Notes: generated by a model from the letters alone, not told the origin. A stretch of 64,000 bases of DNA from Hyphomicrobiales bacterium (GCA_900466575.1 UBMP01000005.1:26445-90444), one strand, 5' to 3'. Counted from the stretch's first letter, positions 15,670-25,085 are shown. Made by a program: numbers and translations.

Positions 15670-17796
15670 ATGGGGATGCTTCACGACCGAAAGGCATGGT
15701 TGCTGGCCTGCGCCGCAATCCTGGCCGCACAGGGTGCAGCCGCGCAGGACGCGGCAGGCGAGACCGCCGGTAGTACGGACAAGAAGAAGGGGCGCGTCAC
15801 GCTGCTGGAACGGCTGGTCGTGGGTGCGGGCAAGGAAAAAGTGGCCATCGACACGCCGCAAGCGGTGACCGTTCTTGATCAGGACGATCTCGATCGCGAG
15901 CAGGCCGGCACGATTGGTGATTTCTTCAAAAGCGTGCCGGGCGTGACCATCGTCGGTTCGGACCGCGTGGCCGGCCAGGCCTTTAACATTCGTGGCATCG
16001 GAGCACTGGAGGCTGCAGACGAATCGAAAATCCTGATCAATATCGATGGCGTCAACAAATTCTATGAGCAGTACCGCATGGGTTCGCTGTTCACCGAGCC
16101 AGAGCTTTACAAGCAGGTGGAAGTGTTGCGCGGCCCTGCCTCATCGACTCTCTATGGATCGGGCGCACTCGGTGGCACCGTCAATTTTACCACAAAGGAC
16201 GCCTCCGACTTTCTGGAACCCGGCCAGACGACCGCCATCCGCACCAAGACGAGCTATGATTCGAACGGCAATGGCCTGCTCGGGTCGCTCACATGGGCGC
16301 AGCGTATGGGCGAGAACACGGAATTCCTGTTTTCAGGCAACTACCGCCAGTCCGACAAGATCCAGACGGCAACGGGTCAGAGCATTTCCGGCTCGGATTT
16401 CAACTCCTGGTCCGGCCTGGCAAAGGTCACGCATCATTTTGCCGACGATAACGAACAGGTGATCCGCCTTTCCTACCAGCAATGGCAGAGCAACCTGAAT
16501 GACACGGACTATTCGCAGACCGGCACTCTGACATTCGGCACGATTGACCGCGACACTTCCGACAAGACCTTCAACTTTTCCTATGAAAACCCGGCAAGCG
16601 ATAATCCCTGGCTCGACCTGAAATTCTCCTTTGCCTATTCCGACACGTCCGTGGATCAGAAAGACGCAAAGCTGCCGCCCAGCATTGCGGCGCTGGCCAC
16701 CAACGCCCTGTTCCTGCCGTCGAAATATGCCTACAGAACGTTCAGCACGCGGCTCGAAAATACCATAGAGACTTCGGGCGAAGGCTTCGAGAATCACCTG
16801 ACCACCGGCATCCAGCTCTCGCATCAGAGCCGTGTCGGCGAGACGACGACCAATGGCAGCGCCATCTCCTTCCATCCCCAGGGGACCGACGCCCGCATGG
16901 GGCTTTATGTGCAGGACGAATTCGTCTGGGCAGACAAACTGACGATCACCCCCGGCATTCGCTCCGACTTCGTCTGGCAGTCACCCGACAAGCGAATTGC
17001 CGGCGCACGGGATGTCAACGACGTGGCACTTTCGCCGAAAATCGCTGCACTCTACGACATCAACGACACGGTTTCCGTCTTCGGCTCGGTCGCTCACACA
17101 GAGCGCATGCCGACACTGGATGAACTCTATTCCTGGGCTGCAGGCACCGGAGCCGGGTCTTATCCGGGTGGGCGCGGACCCAGCCTGACCTTGCAGAAGG
17201 AAAAGTCGAACAATTACGAGCTTGGCTTCGCCCTGTCCGGCAACGATCTCGTGCAGGACGGCGACAGCGCGCAGATGAAATTCACCGCCTTCCACAATAA
17301 CCTCACCAACATGATCAGCACCAATCCGCTGACCACCAGCAACACCGCCGTGCCCTATTATGTGAATATCGGCAAGGCGCTGATCCGTGGCATCGAGGTC
17401 GAGGCGGCCTACGATTCCGACCATGTCTTTGCCTCTGCCGCCTGGAGCATGATGGTGGGGACGGACCTTGTGAACCACAAGGCCCTGACCACCATCCCGG
17501 CCAACAGCGTCAGCGCGACGCTCGGCGGCCGCCTGCCGGAGAAGAACCTCGAATTCGGCTGGAACGCCTTCTTCGCCGCTCCGATCATCACCGGTGCGAC
17601 AACCGGACCATTCCGCGCCTATCAGCTGCATGGGGTCTTCCTCGCCTGGAAGCCGGACGAAGGCATGCTGAAGGGCCTGGAGTTGCGGGCGGGCATCGAC
17701 AACCTGTTCAACCAGCCCTACCAGAACAACCTTTCCGGCGACGCCGGCAAGGGGCGCACGTTCAAGGTCTCGCTCGCCAAGCTCAGCGGCTGGTAA
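15670..17796 (+). CDS. hmuR: TonB-dependent outer-membrane haem receptor
   Basis: 708 aa from ATG 15670 (AGGAG eight bases upstream). A signal peptide ending at AAAQ is followed by a plug domain (about 45-170) with VTVLDQDDLDREQAGTIGDFF, NIRGIG and the LRGPASSTLYGSGALGGTVNF stretch, then a 22-strand barrel ending in an aromatic residue (KLSGW). Haem receptors usually have FRAP and NPNL boxes in an extracellular loop; here the matching site reads ERMPTLDELY followed by RGPSLTLQKEKS, so both boxes are degenerate. Context (hmuPSTUV divergent, tonB nearby) supports haem. Another iron-porphyrin ligand is possible. Confidence 0.88.
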   Translation: MGMLHDRKAWLLACAAILAAQGAAAQDAAGETAGSTDKKKGRVTLLERLVVGAGKEKVAIDTPQAVTVLDQDDLDREQAGTIGDFFKSVPGVTIVGSDRVAGQAFNIRGIGALEAADESKILINIDGVNKFYEQYRMGSLFTEPELYKQVEVLRGPASSTLYGSGALGGTVNFTTKDASDFLEPGQTTAIRTKTSYDSNGNGLLGSLTWAQRMGENTEFLFSGNYRQSDKIQTATGQSISGSDFNSWSGLAKVTHHFADDNEQVIRLSYQQWQSNLNDTDYSQTGTLTFGTIDRDTSDKTFNFSYENPASDNPWLDLKFSFAYSDTSVDQKDAKLPPSIAALATNALFLPSKYAYRTFSTRLENTIETSGEGFENHLTTGIQLSHQSRVGETTTNGSAISFHPQGTDARMGLYVQDEFVWADKLTITPGIRSDFVWQSPDKRIAGARDVNDVALSPKIAALYDINDTVSVFGSVAHTERMPTLDELYSWAAGTGAGSYPGGRGPSLTLQKEKSNNYELGFALSGNDLVQDGDSAQMKFTAFHNNLTNMISTNPLTTSNTAVPYYVNIGKALIRGIEVEAAYDSDHVFASAAWSMMVGTDLVNHKALTTIPANSVSATLGGRLPEKNLEFGWNAFFAAPIITGATTGPFRAYQLHGVFLAWKPDEGMLKGLELRAGIDNLFNQPYQNNLSGDAGKGRTFKVSLAKLSGW

Positions 17797-17822
17797 GGAG
17801 AACAGAAGCATCGGAGATGCGT

Positions 17823-17848
17823 GTCGGGATCGGGTATACGATCCCGAC
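17823..17848 (+). terminator. Hairpin terminator candidate after haem receptor gene
   Basis: GTCGGGATCG and CGATCCCGAC form a perfect 10-bp stem around GGTATA, 27 bases after the stop codon. No U-tract follows, so termination would be factor-assisted. Confidence 0.55.
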
Positions 17849-17990
17849 GCACATCAGTCTCTTCACCGATGCAAAGGCGCTGCCGCGCCTCGACCATAAC
17901 GCTCACAAGGTCCCCTGAAACGTCCCACTCCTAACGAAAGGAGAGGGAACCGGGCACGTCTGCAGGCACGCGGAGTGGCAACATGATATC

Positions 17991-18019
17991 TTGTGCACCC
18001 CTGATATGTATGTATACAT
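17991..18019 (+). promoter_or_regulatory. Promoter with ATGTATACAT operator upstream of the aromatic-acid transporter
   Basis: TTGTGC (17991-17996), a 16-base spacer and TATACA (18013-18018) look like a sigma-70 promoter. The palindrome ATGTATACAT (18010-18019) covers the -10 box, as expected for a repressor site. The same palindrome or a near copy occurs at 24226, 25156 and 26191; the likely binding protein is the FCD GntR regulator at 24354-25085. Confidence 0.55.
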
Positions 18020-18132
18020 TAACGGCCATCATGGATTGATTGCGGAAGGAAAGAGCTTGGAGGAGCGCGCTTTCCGTTACGGATTTACCGTCTGCGATCA
18101 ACGTGTCGGAACGAGTAACGGGAGGAATGCAC

Positions 18133-19302
18133 ATGATCACGAGACGTCATTTCATGGCGAGCGCAGCGGCGATCGCCATGCTTTCGGTCGCAGCGCCGTC
18201 TTTTGCTGCGGACACGGTCAAGATCGGCCTGATCCTGCCGATGACAGGTCCGTTCGCCTCAACCGGCCGGCAAGTGGAAGCTGGCGTCCGTGCATACATG
18301 GCGCTGAATGGCGACACCGCCGGCGGCAAGAAGGTCGAGATCGTGCTGCGCGATGATGCGGGAACTGCCGATCAGACCCGCCGTATCGCACAGGAACTTG
18401 TCGTCAACGACAAGGTGTCGATGCTGATGGGCTTCGGCCTGACGCCGCTCGCCATGGCGGTCGCCCCCGTCATCAGCCAGGCGAAGGTCCCCGCAATCAT
18501 CACGTCTGCCACCACGTCGGCCATCATGTCGAAGTCCGACTTTTTCGTCCGCACGTCGATGGCCGGCCCGCAATCCGCTGTCCCGGTCGCAACATGGGCG
18601 GTGCAGAACGGCCTGAAACGCGTCGTGACCCTGGTGACCGATTACGGCCCGGGGCACGACATTGAAAAGGGCTTTACCGACCAGTTCAAGAAGGATGGCG
18701 GCGAGATTGTCGAAGCTGTACGGGTTCCGCTTCAGAACCCGGATTTCGCCCCCTTCCTGCAGCGCGTGCGCGATGCAAAGCCGGATGCCGTCTTCGTCTT
18801 CGTACCGGCCGGGGTAGGATCGCTGTTCATGAAGCAGTTCGTCGATCGCGGTCTTGCCGATGCCGGTATCAAGCTGATCGCGACCGGCGATGTCACGGAT
18901 GACGATTTGCTCGGCGCGATCGGCGATCCGGCCCTTGGTGTCATCACCGGCCACTTCTATTCCGCCGCCCATGACAGCCCGGAGAACAAGGCCTTTGTCC
19001 AACAGGTGAAGGACTCCGCGAAGATGAGGGCGAACTTCATGGCAGTTGGCGGCTTTGACGCCATGCATCTTGCCTATGCGGCACTTGCCAAGACCAACGG
19101 CGACACGGACGGGACAAAACTGATCAATGCGATGAAGGGTATGGAATGGACGAGCCCGCGTGGCCCGATCTCCATTGATCCGGCAACCCGCGATATCGTG
19201 CAGGACATCTACATCCGCAAGGTCGAGAAGAAGGACGGCGAGCTCTACAATGTCGAGTTCTCGACCTTCAAGAAGATCCACGACCCCTTCGTCGCCAAGT
19301 GA
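18133..19302 (+). CDS. Branched-chain-amino-acid-type ABC transporter substrate-binding protein (probable aromatic acid binder)
   Basis: 389 aa from ATG 18133 (GGGAGG seven bases upstream; the ATG at 18127 is too close to it). The N-terminus ITRRHFMASAAAIAMLSVAA is a twin-arginine-like signal sequence with cleavage after SFA-ADTVK. The mature part is a type I LivK-like fold (VKIGLILPMTGPFASTGRQVEAGVRAYM...). LivK homologues outside amino-acid transport often bind aromatic acids. It heads an operon with two permeases and two ATPases, and shares its operator with the O-demethylase gene, so a methoxylated or hydroxylated aromatic acid is the likely ligand (inference). Confidence 0.85.
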   Translation: MITRRHFMASAAAIAMLSVAAPSFAADTVKIGLILPMTGPFASTGRQVEAGVRAYMALNGDTAGGKKVEIVLRDDAGTADQTRRIAQELVVNDKVSMLMGFGLTPLAMAVAPVISQAKVPAIITSATTSAIMSKSDFFVRTSMAGPQSAVPVATWAVQNGLKRVVTLVTDYGPGHDIEKGFTDQFKKDGGEIVEAVRVPLQNPDFAPFLQRVRDAKPDAVFVFVPAGVGSLFMKQFVDRGLADAGIKLIATGDVTDDDLLGAIGDPALGVITGHFYSAAHDSPENKAFVQQVKDSAKMRANFMAVGGFDAMHLAYAALAKTNGDTDGTKLINAMKGMEWTSPRGPISIDPATRDIVQDIYIRKVEKKDGELYNVEFSTFKKIHDPFVAK

Positions 19303-19370
19303 CCGTGGATCACTGATCTTTCCGAAACCGGCGGAGGGGCATGGCGCCCCCCGCGTAACCGGGAGAGACC

Positions 19371-20228
19371 ATGCTGACGATCCTGTTCGATGGCGTCGCC
19401 TATGGAATGCTGCTCTTCATTCTGGCCTGCGGATTGTCCATCACGCTCGGGCTGATGAACTTTGTCAATCTTGCGCATGGCGCGTTTGCCATGGCGGGTG
19501 GCTATGTGACCGTCATCCTTATGAACCGCTTCGGCATTTCCTTCTACTGGTGCCTCCCGGCGGCTTTTTTCGTCACAGCACTGATCGGCGCAGCGCTCGA
19601 GGTCACGCTCTACCGCCGGCTTTATCGCGCCTCGCACCTCGATCAGGTGCTGTTTTCGATCGGTCTCGTCTTCATGGCAATCTCGGCTGCGGACTATTTC
19701 ATGGGCGGCCAGCAGCAACTCATCAACCTGCCCGCCGAACTGCGTGGCCGCTTTGACCTCTTCGGCATCGGCATTGGGCGCAGCAGGCTTTTCGTCATCG
19801 TCATCTGTGCGATGCTGACGGTCGCACTGCAACTCGCGCTGACGCGGACCCGCTTCGGCAGCCAACTTCGCGCGGCCGTCGACGACGGGCGTGTGGCGCG
19901 CGGGCTCGGCATCAGTGTCTCTACTATCTTCGTGCTCACCTTCGCGCTCGGTTCGGGGCTTGCGGGGCTTGGCGGCGCGTTGGGCGCCGATATGCTCGGG
20001 CTCGATCCGAATTTTCCGCTGAAATTCCTCATCTACTTCATGATCGTCGTCACTGTCGGCGGGACGTCGTCGATTACCGGACCCTTTGTCGCGGCCCTCC
20101 TCCTTGGCGTCGCGGATGTCGCCGGCAAATATTACCTTCCCCAGGCCGGCGCTTTCATCATCTATGCGGTGATGATCCTTGTACTGATCGTCCGGCCCAA
20201 CGGCCTCTTCAGCCGGGAGGGCCGCTGA
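19371..20228 (+). CDS. LivH-type ABC permease
   Basis: 285 aa, eight to nine hydrophobic segments, with the family start GVAYGMLLFILACGLSITLGLMNFVNLAHGAF and the C-terminal VGGTSSITGPFVAALLLGVADV. Inner-membrane half of the importer. It starts 68 bases after the binding protein; the gap has a weak GC hairpin near 19334-19353 (GGGGC/GCCCC). Its stop overlaps the livM-type start by one base. Confidence 0.9.
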   Translation: MLTILFDGVAYGMLLFILACGLSITLGLMNFVNLAHGAFAMAGGYVTVILMNRFGISFYWCLPAAFFVTALIGAALEVTLYRRLYRASHLDQVLFSIGLVFMAISAADYFMGGQQQLINLPAELRGRFDLFGIGIGRSRLFVIVICAMLTVALQLALTRTRFGSQLRAAVDDGRVARGLGISVSTIFVLTFALGSGLAGLGGALGADMLGLDPNFPLKFLIYFMIVVTVGGTSSITGPFVAALLLGVADVAGKYYLPQAGAFIIYAVMILVLIVRPNGLFSREGR

Positions 20229-21238
20229 TGACAAGCGGCAAGACGCTCGCACTGACCCTGCTCGGCGCCAAGGGCCGCTGGCGCATGTGGGAATTTGCAC
20301 TCTGGCTTGTGGCCATCGCGGCGACGTTTCTGCTACCCTCGCAACTGCTGATCCTGACCGAAGTCGCGATCCTGGCGCTCTTCGCCGTGTCGCTTGATCT
20401 CATTCTGGGCTATGCCGGCATCGTCTCGCTCGGTCACACCGCATTTTTTGGGCTTGGGGCTTATGCGGCCGGCATTCTGGCCCGTGATTATGTCACCGAG
20501 CCTGTCACCGGCCTCGTTTTCGCTGGTCTGGTCAGCGGGCTCTTCGGCCTCGCCACGAGCTTCCTGGTACTCCGTGGCTCTGACCTGACGCGCCTGATGA
20601 CGACTTTCGGGGTCGCAATGCTACTCGCCGAACTCGGCAACCAGATGGCCTGGCTCACCGGGGGTGCGGACGGCCTTTCTGGTATCTCGATGAGCCCCAT
20701 TCTCGGTCTCTTTGAATTCGACCTCTGGGGTCGCAATGGCTATATCTACTGCCTCGCGGTTCTGATCGTGCTCACCTTCATCGCGCGCCGCATCGTCAAC
20801 TCGCCCTTCGGCCTCTCGCTGATGGCAATTAAGCGTAACCCACGTCGCGCGGCCATGCTCGGTATTTCGCCGAAGCGGCGGATCGTGGTTATCTATGCGA
20901 TCTCCGCCGCCTATGCCGGCATGGCTGGCGCGCTGTTGACGCAGACAACCAGTTTCGTCTCACCCGACGTGCTCGCCTTCCATCGATCGGCTGATGTGCT
21001 TCTTGTCCTCGTCATCGGCGGCGCAGGCTATCTCTACGGCGGCATTTTCGGCGCGATCATCTTCACGCTGCTGCGGGACTGGCTATCGGTCGCCACGCCA
21101 CAATACTGGATGTTCTGGATCGGCCTGATCCTTGTCGCCATCGTCATGATCGGCCGCGAACGGTTGACCGGCTGGCCGGCCCTGCTCGCTCGAAGTCTGC
21201 GGGGCAAGAGTGAGCCTGCTGGGAAGGAGACGCCATGA
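20228..21238 (+). CDS. LivM-type ABC permease
   Basis: 336 aa with about ten membrane segments and the typical LDLILGYAGIVSLGHTAFFGLGAYA and VIGGAGYLYGGIFGAIIF stretches. Second permease of the same importer. The ATG overlaps the previous stop (TGATG) and its own stop overlaps the next start (ATGA), so expression is translationally coupled. Confidence 0.9.
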   Translation: MTSGKTLALTLLGAKGRWRMWEFALWLVAIAATFLLPSQLLILTEVAILALFAVSLDLILGYAGIVSLGHTAFFGLGAYAAGILARDYVTEPVTGLVFAGLVSGLFGLATSFLVLRGSDLTRLMTTFGVAMLLAELGNQMAWLTGGADGLSGISMSPILGLFEFDLWGRNGYIYCLAVLIVLTFIARRIVNSPFGLSLMAIKRNPRRAAMLGISPKRRIVVIYAISAAYAGMAGALLTQTTSFVSPDVLAFHRSADVLLVLVIGGAGYLYGGIFGAIIFTLLRDWLSVATPQYWMFWIGLILVAIVMIGRERLTGWPALLARSLRGKSEPAGKETP

Positions 21239-21978
21239 TTGCGCTCGAAACCCGGCACCTGATCAAGCGTTTCGGCGGCTTCACCGCAACGCATGATGTC
21301 TCGCTTTCGATCCGCAAGGGCGCGCGCCACGCGCTGATCGGCCCCAACGGCGCCGGCAAGACGACGCTCATCAATCTCTTCACCGGCGTCTTCGCCCCGA
21401 CCAGCGGGCAGATCCTGCTGGACGGCGAGGACATCACCGCGCTTCCCGTACATGCCCGCGTGGCGCGCGGCCTGTCGCGCACCTTCCAGATCAATCAGCT
21501 CTTCGGCGATTTCACCCCACTCGACTCCATGATGCTGGCCATCGGCGAGCGCAAGGGCCATGGCAGTCGCTTCTGGCGCTCGCTGGCCGCCGATCGCGAC
21601 GTGGCGGACGAGGCAGCGGCAACGTTGGAGCGGTTCCGCCTCGCTGACGTTATGTCGGAGGAGACAAGATTGCTGCCATATGGCAAGCAGCGACTCCTGG
21701 AGATAGCGCTGGCCATTGCTTCTGAACCGAAAGTGCTGCTGCTGGACGAACCGGCAGCGGGTGTGCCTGAGGAGGAACGCGAGGAGGTTCTATCCATCGT
21801 CCGCGCCCTGCCCGAGAACGTGACCGTGGTGTTGATCGAACACGATATGGACCTCGTCTTCTCCTTCGCCGACCGCATTTCAGTTCTCGCCGCTGGCGCA
21901 CTCTTTGCCGAAGGAACGGTCCAGGAGATCGCCCGCGATCCGCAGGTCAAGGCCATCTATCTGGGGGAGGATGCATAA
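21235..21978 (+). CDS. LivG-type ABC ATPase
   Basis: 247 aa. Walker A GPNGAGKTTL is at residues 36-45 and Walker B is VLLLDEPAAG; the signature region is divergent (LLPYGKQRLLEIALA), as usual for LivG. It pairs with the ATPase at 21978 to drive the importer. Overlaps both neighbours. Confidence 0.9.
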   Translation: MIALETRHLIKRFGGFTATHDVSLSIRKGARHALIGPNGAGKTTLINLFTGVFAPTSGQILLDGEDITALPVHARVARGLSRTFQINQLFGDFTPLDSMMLAIGERKGHGSRFWRSLAADRDVADEAAATLERFRLADVMSEETRLLPYGKQRLLEIALAIASEPKVLLLDEPAAGVPEEEREEVLSIVRALPENVTVVLIEHDMDLVFSFADRISVLAAGALFAEGTVQEIARDPQVKAIYLGEDA

Positions 21979-22679
21979 TGACGGCGCTCCTTCGCATCGA
22001 GAAGCTGGTGGCCGGTTATGGTGAAGCGCGGGTGCTTTCCCACATCGACATCGCCGTCGAGGCCGGCCGCTCGCTCGCTCTTCTGGGTCGTAACGGCGCG
22101 GGCAAGACCACGCTGGTTGATACGATTGCCGGCGTCACGACGCGTCACGCCGGCACAATTCATTTCGACGGCCACGACATCAGCCGTCTCCGGCCTGAGC
22201 AACGCGCGCCGCTCGGGATCGGCTGGGTGCCGCAGGAGCGCAATATCTTCCCCTCGCTCACAGTCGAGGAAAATCTCACCGCGACGGCCCGCCGCGGTTC
22301 CTGGTCGCTTGAGCGAGCCTACCAGATGTTCCCACGCCTGAAGGAGCGCCGGCGCAACATGGGCAACCAACTCTCCGGCGGCGAACAGCAGATGCTCGCC
22401 GTAGCCCGCGCCCTGTTGCTGAACCCGAAGCTGCTGCTGCTGGACGAACCACTGGAAGGTCTTGCTCCCATCATCGTCAACGAGCTGCTGGCGGCCCTGC
22501 GTCGCATCGTTAGAGACGAAGGCATGTCGGCGATTATCATCGAGCAGAAGGTGCGAAAGATCCTGCCGCTGACAGACAACGCCGTCGTTCTCGACCGGGG
22601 CGCGGTGACCTATCGCGGCACCTCGAAGGCGCTGCTGGACGATCCGGAAAAACTGGAGTCGCTGCTCAGCGTTTCATGA
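21978..22679 (+). CDS. LivF-type ABC ATPase
   Basis: 233 aa. Walker A GRNGAGKTTL, signature LSGGEQQMLAVARALL and Walker B LLLLDEPLEGLAP are intact. Last gene of the importer operon; the start overlaps the preceding TAA as TAATG. Transcription ends at the hairpin 22694-22730. Confidence 0.9.
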   Translation: MTALLRIEKLVAGYGEARVLSHIDIAVEAGRSLALLGRNGAGKTTLVDTIAGVTTRHAGTIHFDGHDISRLRPEQRAPLGIGWVPQERNIFPSLTVEENLTATARRGSWSLERAYQMFPRLKERRRNMGNQLSGGEQQMLAVARALLLNPKLLLLDEPLEGLAPIIVNELLAALRRIVRDEGMSAIIIEQKVRKILPLTDNAVVLDRGAVTYRGTSKALLDDPEKLESLLSVS

Positions 22680-22693
22680 CGCTTGCTGAAAAC

Positions 22694-22730
22694 GAAAACA
22701 CCGAAGGCGAACCTCGCCTTCGGTGTTTTC
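22694..22730. terminator. Bidirectional rho-independent terminator
   Basis: A perfect 17-bp stem (GAAAACACCGAAGGCGA with its complement, loop ACC) with A-rich and T-rich flanks on both sides. It lies between the convergent transporter and ligM-like genes and can stop transcription from either side. Confidence 0.85.
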
Positions 22731-22783
22731 TGTCTTCGGGGTAATGCCGGCGCAGCGGTTGCACGCCGCGCCGCCAGTCCCGT

Positions 22784-24196
22784 TCAGCGCTTGGTGCGCC
22801 AGCTTTCAGCGTAGTTCTCGCGAGCCTCGCGGGCGTAAGGCGTCGGTGAAACGCGAACGCGAATCTTCGCCTGCTTGTGGCGCTCGGTCGAGGTCTTGGC
22901 CGAACCGCCATCGGGCTCGCCCCAGACCAGCGTGAGCACGTCGCCTTCCTTGATATCCTGATCGACGATACCCAGCGACAGCAGGCATCGCTCGTTGTAG
23001 GAATAGCCGTTGAACATTGACATGCCCACCTGCTTGCCGCTCTGGTCGAGGATCAGGTCCGCGCTGGTGGAGGCATAGTTCGGCTGTGGGAAGTCGATCC
23101 ACTTGTAGTGATCTTCGCCCGGACGGAAGGCCGAGGCGATGACTTCGACCACGTCTTCGGCGTTCCACTCGAAGGTTACCTTCTTGCGGTTCTTCTGTTC
23201 CTTCATCTTCAAGAGCGCCTGCTTGCCGATGAAGTCGTCCTTCTTCCAGCCGATGTAGAAATCATAGCCAAGCTCGAACGGGTTGACGTAGTAGTCCTCG
23301 ATATTGTTCGAGACGTAGCTGCCACCGATGGCACCGGTTGCCTCGTAGGAATCCGCGCCCAACCACTCGCGATAGGCCTGCAGCATACCGTCACCGGTAT
23401 AGATGCCCGGCAGGGGAGACGGAATCCAGCCGGATTCCAGCGTGTTGGTCGAATAGGCGCGGCTGCCGCAGCGCACGAGATCGACGCCTGCTTCCTTGGC
23501 CGCCTCAAGCACGCAGTTCAGCACGTAGCTCTTGTCTTCATACGGGCCCCAGATTTCAAGGCCCGGTGCGCCGGACATGCCGTGACGCAGCGCCTGCACC
23601 TTCTTGGAGCCGACATTGATGTGGTCAACATGGAAAAACTTGATGTCCGGGATCGGACCACGGTTGAGCTTTTCGAAGATCTTGTTCGCTTCCGGACCCT
23701 GGATCTGGTAGCGGTAATGGGTACGCAGGACGCGTTCGCCCTCAGGGCGCGACGGCGAACGCGGGTCGTGCTTGATGCGCACGTTCCACTTGCCATAGGC
23801 GGCGCAGAACATCAGCCAGTTGGACGTCGGCGCGCGGCCGACGAGAACGAACTTGTCCTTGCGTTCGCGAAAGATGATGTGGTCGCCGATGACGTGACCG
23901 TTCGGCGTGACCGGCACGAAATGCTTGGCGCGATTAAGGTCGAAGTTCGAGAAGGAATTGATGCCGTGATAGGCGAGAAACGCCTCGGCATCCGGTCCTT
24001 CGACGATCAGTTCGTCCATGTGATGCGACTGGTCGAAGAGAACGGCGGAATGACGCCAGGCTGCCTGCTCGTCACGCCAGTTTGCAAATTCCGGTGCGAC
24101 GACCGGGTATACATACATCCCGATCTTCGAATTGCGCAGACGCCCGACGATATCGGGGTTTTCTTTCAAGATATCGGACAGACTGGATGCAGCCAT
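22784..24196 (-). CDS. Tetrahydrofolate-dependent aromatic O-demethylase, LigM/DesA type
   Basis: 470 aa from the ATG at 24196 (GGGAGG before it); LigM of Sphingobium SYK-6 is 471 aa. The GcvT fold spans most of the protein: FANWRDEQAAWRHSAVLFDQSHHM near 45-70, FKLxY-like folate region, and the C-terminal barrel with GYSYNERCLLSLGIVDQDIKEGDVLTLVWGE. LigM transfers the methyl group of vanillate or 3-O-methylgallate to tetrahydrofolate, giving protocatechuate or gallate and 5-methyl-THF. Neighbouring folate enzymes and the gallate-pathway genes fit this. Whether it acts on syringate, vanillate or 3-O-methylgallate cannot be told here; DMSP demethylase is a more distant alternative. Confidence 0.85.
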   Translation of the reverse strand: MAASSLSDILKENPDIVGRLRNSKIGMYVYPVVAPEFANWRDEQAAWRHSAVLFDQSHHMDELIVEGPDAEAFLAYHGINSFSNFDLNRAKHFVPVTPNGHVIGDHIIFRERKDKFVLVGRAPTSNWLMFCAAYGKWNVRIKHDPRSPSRPEGERVLRTHYRYQIQGPEANKIFEKLNRGPIPDIKFFHVDHINVGSKKVQALRHGMSGAPGLEIWGPYEDKSYVLNCVLEAAKEAGVDLVRCGSRAYSTNTLESGWIPSPLPGIYTGDGMLQAYREWLGADSYEATGAIGGSYVSNNIEDYYVNPFELGYDFYIGWKKDDFIGKQALLKMKEQKNRKKVTFEWNAEDVVEVIASAFRPGEDHYKWIDFPQPNYASTSADLILDQSGKQVGMSMFNGYSYNERCLLSLGIVDQDIKEGDVLTLVWGEPDGGSAKTSTERHKQAKIRVRVSPTPYAREARENYAESWRTKR

Positions 24197-24225
24197 CGTG
24201 GTTCCTCCCATTGGCAAAGCTATCT

Positions 24226-24235
24226 ATGTATACAT
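24226..24235. promoter_or_regulatory. ATGTATACAT operator upstream of the O-demethylase gene
   Basis: Perfect 10-bp palindrome, 29 bases upstream of the O-demethylase ATG; TATACA read on the minus strand may also serve as its -10 box. Identical in sequence to the sites at 18010 and 26191. Confidence 0.55.
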
Positions 24236-24353
24236 TCATGCGCATTGACACGCAGAAATCAAGCGTCTTTTTCAAGGAGCTTAGGGTAAAATCGCACCAA
24301 AAGGATGGCGGAATGTGGCCGACATACGCAAGAAGGTATAGCTTTTTCCGGAT

Positions 24354-25085
24354 TTAGCGGTGAATCAGGGCCAGTCCCGGGATCTTAGTCAAGAGATCGG
24401 GATCCTTGTTGAAAATGTATTCAATATTGTGCCGGGCTGTGCGCGCATGTTCTCGCGCCACGAATTCGGCCCTAGCGCCTTCCCGCGCCGCGATGGCGTT
24501 CAGGATCGCCTTGTGCTGCTCCTGCGCCGAGCGCAACGAGCGGCGAAAGGCGGTAATTTCAAGTCGGTTGGGCAGAAATGCCGATGGCGAGGCAAACGGT
24601 AGCGCCGAGGCGCGCTCAACCTCGCGGCGGATCACTTCACTGCCGCAGAGCCCCGCAAGCTCGTGGTGAAAATCCTCGTTGAGATCGGAATAGGCGTCGA
24701 AATCCACGTCGTCGCCCGCGCCGAAGCAGGCGTCGATCTTTTCGACAATGTCCTGCAATCGAGCCAGCCCGGCGGGAGATGCGCCGCGCTCAGCAGCAAG
24801 ACGCGCGGCCGTGCCTTCCATAACCCCACGCAATTCGATGGAATCGATGACGTCCTCATAGCCGAAACGCCGCACGACGAACCCGCCATTCGGCAGGCGG
24901 TCAAGGAGCCCCTCCTCTGCCAGCCGCGACAGTGCCTCGCGCACCGGGGTGCGCGAAATCTCCAGCGTTTCAGCCAGCGACACCTCGAAAAGACGCATCC
25001 CGCCGGGCAGTTCACCGTTGACGATCTTTTCACGCAATTCGATCACGGCCCGGCGGCCATGTGTGGCTGCTTCGCTGACTTTCAT
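24354..25085 (-). CDS. GntR-family regulator, FCD/VanR subfamily
   Basis: 243 aa. Winged helix at about 10-75 (LAETLEISRTPVREALSRLAEEG), then an all-helical FCD domain (about 85-215) with the metal/ligand residues expected of the subfamily (DLNEDFHHELAGLCG). FCD regulators such as VanR repress aromatic demethylation genes and are released by the aromatic acid. It lies between ligM-like and purU genes, and the palindrome at 25156 is 71 bases before its start, so autoregulation is likely. Confidence 0.85.
   Translation of the reverse strand: MKVSEAATHGRRAVIELREKIVNGELPGGMRLFEVSLAETLEISRTPVREALSRLAEEGLLDRLPNGGFVVRRFGYEDVIDSIELRGVMEGTAARLAAERGASPAGLARLQDIVEKIDACFGAGDDVDFDAYSDLNEDFHHELAGLCGSEVIRREVERASALPFASPSAFLPNRLEITAFRRSLRSAQEQHKAILNAIAAREGARAEFVAREHARTARHNIEYIFNKDPDLLTKIPGLALIHR

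Larger units (their letters stand above)
17797..18132. other. Intergenic stretch of about 335 bases between the haem receptor and the aromatic-acid transporter
   Basis: No convincing gene. It holds a hairpin after the receptor (17823-17848) and a promoter/operator for the downstream transporter (17991-18019). The segment from about 17850 to 17990 shows nothing I can assign. Confidence 0.6.

Noticed and set aside
24100..24112. GTATAC core inside the O-demethylase coding region
   Set aside because: It lacks the full ATGTATACAT palindrome and lies within a well-supported gene; probably chance, although an intragenic auxiliary operator cannot be fully excluded.
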